Both the position numbers and the translations under genes were made by a program. A stretch of DNA of 18,155 nucleotides from Oscillospiraceae bacterium (GTDB lineage Bacteria; Bacillota_A; Clostridia; Oscillospirales; JAAYXM01), in the NCBI GenBank assembly GCA_017532355.1, contig JAFXJK010000046.1, forward strand, positions 1-18,155, in the 5' to 3' direction. Positions 13,367 to 18,155 of the stretch are shown piece after piece. The notes under the pieces are model-generated. The model had not been told where the DNA came from. It did not search any database and was given only the letters and a program-made list of their open reading frames with translations. Every line of letters starts with the position of its first letter. Position 1 is the first letter of the stretch.

Positions 13367-14821
13367 TTACTGCATTTCTCCTACTGTCCAGTTTGAGAAA
13401 TCGTTATAAGTGTTCTGCATGGTAGGAGAGGCGCTTTCAAAGAATCCGTTTTGTGAATACATCGCCGTGTTCTTGAACAGTATCGGAACAAAAGGCGGAT
13501 TCTGGCAGAAAGCATAGAAGAAGTCTTCCCGCGCCTCGTCTCCTGCAAGGTATGCGGAATGGAGAGATAAGAGGGACGCGTCATACCATGCGCCGTAATT
13601 AAGCGGACCGGATAGCAGACGTGTAAGGTCAAAGTCTGCACCGAGCGCCACCTCGCCATAGTAGAGGTCAAAATTTCCGCTTGAAAGGGCTGCGACGTAC
13701 TCGCTAAACGGGAGAGAACGGACCGTGCACGCAACTCCGCGCCTTGAGAGCGTGTCGGAGATGCGTTTGCATACGGCAAGCTTTGCCGAGCTTTCTGAAT
13801 TTACGAGTATTTCGATTGGTTTTGTGATTGGAACCTGGAGATTTACGTCATACGCAAAATTCTCTGCAATTTCTGTTGAATAGGCGTTTGACGACGGGTG
13901 AACGGGGAGAGACGCGGCACACCCCATAAGCGCAAAATCACCGTTTGCCGCACTCTCGCGGTCTATTACCCTTGCAATGGCAACACGTGTTGCCGCATCG
14001 GAGAATACGCCACGCCTCATATTGAATCCGATATAGTGCATTCTCGTTGTCGGGATGCTCGTGATCTGTGATGCGGAAAGAGGTGTAAGCGGAGCAGGGG
14101 AGGTCGGGTCGCTCGTAAGGATTGAAACCGTATGGTTGTCAAACTCAAACAGAAGCTCGTCGGTACTTGCGACATCAACAAGAGAGAGTGCCTGGTACCG
14201 TGCCATTTTTCCGCTGTGGTGTCCTGCACGCGAAGTGAGGGACGTAAAATCGCCGTTTGGCGCATAAAGTCCAGTGCCTATGGGCAACATATCTCCGCGT
14301 GTACCCTGCTTGATTATCGGCACATCAAGAAGCCTAGGAAACCTTGCATTGTCATATTTAAGACGGATTGTAACCGTGCTGTCGCGTTCGGAGGAAGAAA
14401 TGCTCTCGATTATTGAGAGGTTCGTGGAGTAAAAAGAGCCGACTTCCATTGCGGCGCGAAGAGAATATGCAACATCGTCAGGGGAAAGCGGTGTTCCGTC
14501 AGAGAAGAAAACGCCGTTTTTTATGTTGAGTACATACGTTCTGTTTTCGTAGGTATAATCTGTGCAGAGGACGGGGATTGCATCAAAATTTGAGGAGACG
14601 GAAAAAAGCGGTTCTGTGATAAGCCCCATAAGCTCTGCGTTGAGCTTGTTTTGTGTAGTGTAGGGGTCTGCGCTTTCGTTCCGGGCAAAAGCGACGCCGA
14701 AAACAGAGGTATCCGGCTTCACCGTCACGAATCCCGAACCTTCAAGCTCTTCAATATCAGAAATGCTGCACGAACAAAAAAGAAGAATGAATATGAGAAG
14801 AAGTGATAAGATTCTTTTCAT
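13367..14821 (-). CDS. Orphan peptide-type ABC substrate-binding lipoprotein (SBP family 5)
   Basis: The 484 residues begin with MKRIL, a hydrophobic stretch and FCSC, a loose lipobox with C18 as the likely lipid attachment site. The body fits the oligopeptide-binding (OppA/DppA-like) family 5: TTQNKLNAELMGLITEPLF at ~55-73, the signature FSDGTPLSPDDVAYSL at 106-121, and the late pattern NFDLYYGEVALGADFDLTRL of the second lobe. Such proteins capture peptides or similar solutes for an ABC importer, but no permease or ATPase gene is present in this window. It may serve a transporter elsewhere or act in sensing. Its ATG touches the TAA of pgeF directly, and GGAGG lies inside the end of pgeF, so the two are translationally coupled. 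The palindrome hairpin downstream ends the unit or links it to spoVB. Confidence 0.87.
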   Translation of the reverse strand: MKRILSLLLIFILLFCSCSISDIEELEGSGFVTVKPDTSVFGVAFARNESADPYTTQNKLNAELMGLITEPLFSVSSNFDAIPVLCTDYTYENRTYVLNIKNGVFFSDGTPLSPDDVAYSLRAAMEVGSFYSTNLSIIESISSSERDSTVTIRLKYDNARFPRLLDVPIIKQGTRGDMLPIGTGLYAPNGDFTSLTSRAGHHSGKMARYQALSLVDVASTDELLFEFDNHTVSILTSDPTSPAPLTPLSASQITSIPTTRMHYIGFNMRRGVFSDAATRVAIARVIDRESAANGDFALMGCAASLPVHPSSNAYSTEIAENFAYDVNLQVPITKPIEILVNSESSAKLAVCKRISDTLSRRGVACTVRSLPFSEYVAALSSGNFDLYYGEVALGADFDLTRLLSGPLNYGAWYDASLLSLHSAYLAGDEAREDFFYAFCQNPPFVPILFKNTAMYSQNGFFESASPTMQNTYNDFSNWTVGEMQ

Positions 14822-15661
14822 TTACTTTTCCTCCTTCAGCATTATGATTGCCGCCATTGCGCCGCGGATTCCGCCTGTCGCGCGGTGCGACCAGTAAATG
14901 TCGGATTTCTCCACTGTGCATTCGTCGGAAACGGTTATGTTTTTGTCCTCAATGCCACATTCAAGAAGCGACTCGGAAACGAGCCCCTGAAGGTCAACGT
15001 GGAACTTTCCGTCACCGTCATCCGTTATATATTTTTTTGCCGCATCGCCGTAAGAGGCAAGCATAGCGTCCGGAACGTCGGAGTGGCATTCAAATGCGCT
15101 TTTGCTGATTGAGGGGCCTATTCCGGCAAGGATATTTTCAGGCCTTGTGCCGAAAACCTCCTGCATCTTCCGCACTGCCGCCGCAGGGGTTTTGAACACC
15201 GTACCTCTCCAGCCTGCGTGCGCGACGCCGACCGCGCGCTCGACGGGGTCGAGCAGAAAAACTGGAACGCAGTCTGCGTGGTAAGTGGCTATCGGGAGAT
15301 TCGGGATGTTTGTGATAATCGCGTCAAACTCGCGTTTGTCAGGGAGATATGCCTCTCCTGCAAAGGTATCGTCTGCAACGCAGACGTCTGCTTTGTGCAC
15401 CTGACAAAAAGCGACAACTCGGGTATAGTCAAAGCCGAGCTTGTCTCCGAGGATGCGGTAGTTTTCAACAACTGCCGCACGGTCATCTCCGCGACCGAAG
15501 CCGAGATTCATAGTGTCAAGCGGAGACTTTGATACACCGCCGAGTCGCGTTGTGAAGGCAGTAAGGCAAAGCCCTGTTTTGTCAAAAGAGGGGACAGAGA
15601 GCGTGAGAAGACCGTCTTTTTCGTTAAAAGAAAAGCCGTGTTGCAAAAGATTCACCTTCAT
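14822..15661 (-). CDS. pgeF: PgeF/YlmD-family protein (multicopper polyphenol oxidase fold, DUF152; purine nucleoside phosphorylase or peptidoglycan editing factor)
   Basis: The 279 residues have all landmarks of this family: FTTRLGGVS at 36-44 with NLGFGRGDD following, the metal ligands H89 in CQVHKAD, C131 in HADC (128-131) and H148 in HAGWRG, and the IGPSISKSAFEC segment. Members have been described as cytosolic purine nucleoside phosphorylases/adenosine deaminases (FAMIN/LACC1-type) and, in E. coli, as peptidoglycan editing factor; which activity applies here cannot be decided. Directly upstream is a terminator-like hairpin whose 3' arm ends 11 nt before ATG and holds the only SD-like sequence, AGGGG. 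The gene overlaps nothing but abuts the lipoprotein gene (TAA then ATG). Expression may depend on read-through from typA or on a promoter I cannot see. Confidence 0.88.
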   Translation of the reverse strand: MKVNLLQHGFSFNEKDGLLTLSVPSFDKTGLCLTAFTTRLGGVSKSPLDTMNLGFGRGDDRAAVVENYRILGDKLGFDYTRVVAFCQVHKADVCVADDTFAGEAYLPDKREFDAIITNIPNLPIATYHADCVPVFLLDPVERAVGVAHAGWRGTVFKTPAAAVRKMQEVFGTRPENILAGIGPSISKSAFECHSDVPDAMLASYGDAAKKYITDDGDGKFHVDLQGLVSESLLECGIEDKNITVSDECTVEKSDIYWSHRATGGIRGAMAAIIMLKEEK

Positions 15662-15663
15662 TC

Positions 15664-15697
15664 AATAAAAACCCCTATGCGGCGGCGCTTCATAGGG
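15664..15697 (-). terminator. Terminator between typA and pgeF, ending 11 nt before the pgeF start
   Basis: On the minus strand CCCTATG (15697-15691) pairs with CATAGGG (15679-15673) around an 11-nt loop. It is followed by G and TTTTT. The 3' arm includes the possible pgeF ribosome binding site. Confidence 0.7.
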
Positions 15698-15699
15698 AT

Positions 15700-15721
15700 A
15701 AAACGCCGTGCGACGGGGTTT
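15700..15721 (-). terminator. First terminator hairpin after typA
   Basis: 15721-15714 pairs with 15708-15701 (8 bp including one mismatch, 5-nt loop) and is followed on the minus strand by a short T stretch. Together with the next hairpin it forms a tandem terminator 6 nt after the typA stop. Confidence 0.45.
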
Positions 15722-15726
15722 TTTAC

Positions 15727-17553
15727 TTATTGCTGTTTGCCTTTCAAGAGCTTCATTCGCGCGCTGTGGTCAAGAAGTCTCTTTCTCATACGAAGTGACT
15801 TCGGAGTAACCTCAAGAAGCTCATCGTCGGCGAGAAATTCGAGCATCTGCTCGAGACTTAAGTTTCTCGGGGGAACAAGACGAAGAGCGTCATCGCTTCC
15901 GGAAGCACGCATATTTGTGAGCTGTTTTTTCTTGCAGACATTGACGACGATATCGTCAGCCTTTGAGGATACGCCGACAATCATGCCTGCATAGACCGCA
16001 TCACCGGGGGATACGAACATTGCGCCGCGGTCCTGAACGTTGAAGATACCGTAGCCGACAGCCTCTCCTGTTTCGTACGCGATAAGAGAGCCTGTTGCAC
16101 GGCGCGGAATATCTCCCTTTGACGGGGCGTAGCCGTGGAAGATGGAATTTAAGAGTCCCTCGCCCTTGGTATCGGTAAGAAATTCGTTTCTGTATCCGAA
16201 GAGACCGCGTGCAGGAATGATGAACTCAATTCGCATACGGCTTCCCACCTGCGACATCTTTGTCATTTCGCCCTTGCGCGAACCGAGCTTTTCGATGACC
16301 GCGCCGACAGATTCATCGGGTACGTCAATAACAAGCTCTTCCATAGGCTCACAGACAACGCCGTCAATCTCGCGGAGGAGAACTCGCGGAGTGCTTACCT
16401 GAAACTCATAGCCCTCGCGACGCATAGTCTCAATGAGGATGGAAAGATGCATCTCTCCTCTGCCGGAAACGATAAATGAATCGGAAGAGTCGCTTGCCTG
16501 TGTGACCTTGAGTGAAACATCCTTCAAAAGCTCGCGCTCAAGGCGGTCTTTGATATTTCTTGTGGTTACGAACGTGCCCTCGCGGCCGGCAAAGGGAGAG
16601 TCGTTTACCGAGAAGGTCATTTCGACCGTCGGCTCGGAAATTTTAACAAACGGAAGAGGCTCTGCAAACTCGGGTGTGCAGATAGTGTCGCCGATAGTGA
16701 TTTCGCCGATGCCCGAAAGACAGATGATGTTGCCTGCGCTTGCCTCGGTGACAGGGATGCGTTCAAGCCCCTCAAACTGATACATTGCAGTAATACGTGC
16801 CTTTTTCGGCTCGCGGAGACCGTGGTAATCGCAGACGATAACGTCCTGATTCTGGCGGATAACGCCCGATTCAATTCTGCCGATAGCGATACGTCCTACG
16901 TATTCATTATAGTCAATTGACGAAACAAGCATACGCATAGGCTCGTCGGTTTCTGCCTTCGGAGCCGGGATATAGTCGATTATCTTGTCAAGGAGGGGAC
17001 GAAGGTCAGTACCCTCATTAAGTGGGTCTTCGCTTGCCGTACCTGCGCGTGCAGAACAGAAAAGGAAAGGAGAGTCGAGCTGGTCATCGGTTGCTTCAAG
17101 GTCCATAAAGAGCTCTAAAACCTCGTCCTCAATCTCGGAAAGTCTGGCATCAGGACGGTCAATTTTGTTGACAGCAACAATTACGCGGTGTCCGAGCGAA
17201 AGAGCTTTCTGAAGGACAAAGCGAGTCTGTGGCATCGGCCCCTCTGCGGCGTCAACGAGAAGAATAACACCGTCAACCATCTTGAGAACTCGCTCAACCT
17301 CGCCGCCGAAGTCTGCGTGTCCGGGGGTGTCGATGACGTTTATTTTGATGTCGCGATAGCGTATAGCTGTGTTTTTTGCAAGAATTGTGATACCGCGCTC
17401 GCGTTCAATGTCGTTTGAGTCCATAACGCGTTCTGCGACAACCTGATTTTCGCGGAATGTTCCGCTCTGCTTGAGCATCTCGTCAACAAGGGTAGTTTTA
17501 CCGTGGTCAACGTGAGCAATGATCGCTATGTTTCTTATGTTAGGATTAGTCAA
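15727..17553 (-). CDS. typA: Ribosome-associated translational GTPase TypA/BipA
   Basis: The 608 residues match the usual BipA length. GTPase motifs: G1 AHVDHGKT at 13-20, G2 region RGITI, G3 DTPGHADF at 75-82, and G4 NKID at 129-132. Domain II, the EF-G-like domains III and V, and the BipA-specific C-terminal domain follow ([33 protein letters not shown]). The protein binds the 70S ribosome and assists 50S subunit assembly and stress or low-temperature growth. The start is TTG at 17553-17551, preceded by AAGGGG about 8 nt upstream; no ATG gives a complete N-terminus. It lies downstream of secG on the same strand, separated by a terminator. No convincing promoter of its own is visible in the ~60 nt before the start. 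A tandem terminator follows. Confidence 0.97.
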   Translation of the reverse strand: MTNPNIRNIAIIAHVDHGKTTLVDEMLKQSGTFRENQVVAERVMDSNDIERERGITILAKNTAIRYRDIKINVIDTPGHADFGGEVERVLKMVDGVILLVDAAEGPMPQTRFVLQKALSLGHRVIVAVNKIDRPDARLSEIEDEVLELFMDLEATDDQLDSPFLFCSARAGTASEDPLNEGTDLRPLLDKIIDYIPAPKAETDEPMRMLVSSIDYNEYVGRIAIGRIESGVIRQNQDVIVCDYHGLREPKKARITAMYQFEGLERIPVTEASAGNIICLSGIGEITIGDTICTPEFAEPLPFVKISEPTVEMTFSVNDSPFAGREGTFVTTRNIKDRLERELLKDVSLKVTQASDSSDSFIVSGRGEMHLSILIETMRREGYEFQVSTPRVLLREIDGVVCEPMEELVIDVPDESVGAVIEKLGSRKGEMTKMSQVGSRMRIEFIIPARGLFGYRNEFLTDTKGEGLLNSIFHGYAPSKGDIPRRATGSLIAYETGEAVGYGIFNVQDRGAMFVSPGDAVYAGMIVGVSSKADDIVVNVCKKKQLTNMRASGSDDALRLVPPRNLSLEQMLEFLADDELLEVTPKSLRMRKRLLDHSARMKLLKGKQQ

Positions 17554-17591
17554 AATAAAGGCCCCTTTTAGAAAATAGAATAGTGTTCAAT

Positions 17592-17627
17592 AAAAAATAC
17601 AGTGCGCAAAGCCCATGCCCTGCGCAC
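17592..17627 (-). terminator. Terminator of secG
   Basis: On the minus strand GTGCGCA (17627-17621) pairs with TGCGCAC (17608-17602) around a 12-nt loop. TTTTTT at 17597-17592 follows after 4 nt. Confidence 0.68.
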
Positions 17628-17641
17628 CGAATTTCATATCC

Positions 17642-17878
17642 TTATGCGAATAAGTTTAAGTTGAGCACGAGTGTGACGATAACGAACAATACGGCAACAA
17701 CTATTGTGAGCTTCACGAGAAGCGCATCAAGTCCTTTTGACTTGTTCTTGGAAAAGAAAGTATCAGCAGCACCGGAGATAGCGCCTGAAAGACCCTGACG
17801 GCGGCTCTGCTGGAGAAGAACGACAAGAACAAGAGCAACTGAAAGAACGAGCTGAACAATACCAAGTGCAAGAATCAA
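17642..17878 (-). CDS. secG: Preprotein translocase subunit SecG
   Basis: With the TTG start at 17878 the protein has 78 residues, the usual SecG size: a first helix ILALGIVQLVLSVALVLVVL, the conserved LLQQSRRQGLSGAISG loop, then a second helix (~53-75). SecG is the small auxiliary subunit of the SecYEG channel and helps SecA-driven export. A longer frame reaches ATG 17911, but GGAGG at 17891-17887 lies inside it, exactly 8 nt before TTG 17878, and the extra residues MRRRVILEVFT are not SecG-like. A near-consensus promoter lies 70-100 nt upstream. The common neighbours rnr and smpB do not follow; typA does. Confidence 0.9.
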   Translation of the reverse strand: MILALGIVQLVLSVALVLVVLLQQSRRQGLSGAISGAADTFFSKNKSKGLDALLVKLTIVVAVLFVIVTLVLNLNLFA

Positions 17879-17945
17879 TGTAAACACCTCCAAAATAACA
17901 CGCCGACGCATGCGGCGCAGTTTATCAGTATAATAAGCAAACTAT

Positions 17946-17974
17946 ATTTTAACACGAGTTGCAAGTTTTTTCAA
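17946..17974 (-). promoter_or_regulatory. Housekeeping promoter of secG
   Basis: On the minus strand TTGAAA (17974-17969), 17 bp, TAAAAT (17951-17946). The boxes and spacing are identical to the PHP gene promoter. The -35 box overlaps the inverted repeat behind the preceding gene. Confidence 0.75.
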
Positions 17975-17997
17975 CTGTTTTTTAAAAAAACTTGCAA
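17959..17997 (-). repeat. Inverted repeat behind the unidentified right-edge gene, possible terminator
   Basis: Arms TTGCAAGTTTTTT (17959-17971) and AAAAAACTTGCAA (17985-17997) match over 13 bp with a 13-nt loop. There is no proper T-run after the hairpin, so terminator function is uncertain. It overlaps the secG promoter. Confidence 0.5.
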
Positions 17998-18016
17998 ATT
18001 AAGGTAATTGTGCGGA

Positions 18017-18155
18017 TTAATCGAGTCTGAATACCTCACGGAGCTTCGGCTGAGCGCCTGTTACGGGGTCGGGCTCCATAATCATAACGTCAGTGTCGTT
18101 GCCGAGGTCGGCGCGAAGTGTGGTGTCGTTGAAGCCTTTAAGATATTTAATCATA
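18017..18155 (-). CDS. Unidentified protein, C-terminal end only (5' partial)
   Basis: The frame is open from the right edge to a TAA at 18019-18017, 45 codons: IKYLKGFNDTTLRADLG, then DTDVMIMEPDPVTGAQPKL and REVFRLD. The composition is ordinary and soluble, with no motif I recognise. An ATG at 18154-18152 is in frame, but with one base left before the edge it cannot be told whether this is a true start or an internal methionine; an internal one is more likely. It is followed by the inverted repeat and the secG promoter on the same strand. Confidence 0.55.
   Translation of the reverse strand, partial: MIKYLKGFNDTTLRADLGNDTDVMIMEPDPVTGAQPKLREVFRLD

Noticed and set aside
1..18155. CRISPR arrays, insertion sequences, prophage genes, tRNA or rRNA genes
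   Set aside because: None of the regular repeats, transposase or phage motifs, or tRNA/rRNA landmarks were seen on either strand.

Overview
The window looks like a chromosomal segment of an anaerobic, endospore-forming member of the Clostridia (Firmicutes). The evidence is the tail of an oxygen-independent class III ribonucleotide reductase, a germinant-receptor operon, a SpoVB-type flippase, a cysteine-rich spore-layer-like protein, strong AGGAGG-type ribosome binding sites and many short hairpin-plus-T-run terminators. I cannot fix genus or species. Nothing points to a phage, transposon or CRISPR array.

Left part (1-3214, + strand): the C-terminus of NrdD carries a thioredoxin-like domain and is followed 24 nt later by a thioredoxin-reductase-like flavoprotein, so the reductant chain of the reductase seems to be encoded in one operon. 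After a strong terminator comes a compact cassette of promoter, highly structured RNA, intrinsic terminator, 40-codon ORF and second terminator. This is the best candidate here for an undescribed regulatory element. A MATE-family exporter with a near-consensus promoter follows.

Middle part (3220-6920): a 912-residue fusion of an M28-type metallopeptidase-like half and an aminoglycoside 3-N-acetyltransferase-like half stands alone behind a duplicated upstream motif. It converges on a PHP-domain phosphoesterase gene that has its own housekeeping promoter.

Sporulation and germination part (7020-13283): a four-gene operon has the order gerAA, gerAC, small two-helix membrane protein, gerAB, with a sigma-F/G-like promoter sequence in front. 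Next is a gene for a 281-residue protein with 25 cysteines and a sigma-K-like promoter. It converges on spoVB (- strand), and its terminator hairpin lies in the last codons of spoVB. The spoVB ribosome binding site lies in one arm of a perfect 36-bp palindrome that also looks like the terminator of the gene upstream.

Right part (13367-18155, - strand): in transcription order these are the end of an unidentified gene, secG, typA/bipA, pgeF, an orphan peptide-type substrate-binding lipoprotein and then spoVB. secG, typA and spoVB all appear to use TTG start codons. Hairpins that look like terminators sit directly in front of pgeF and spoVB.
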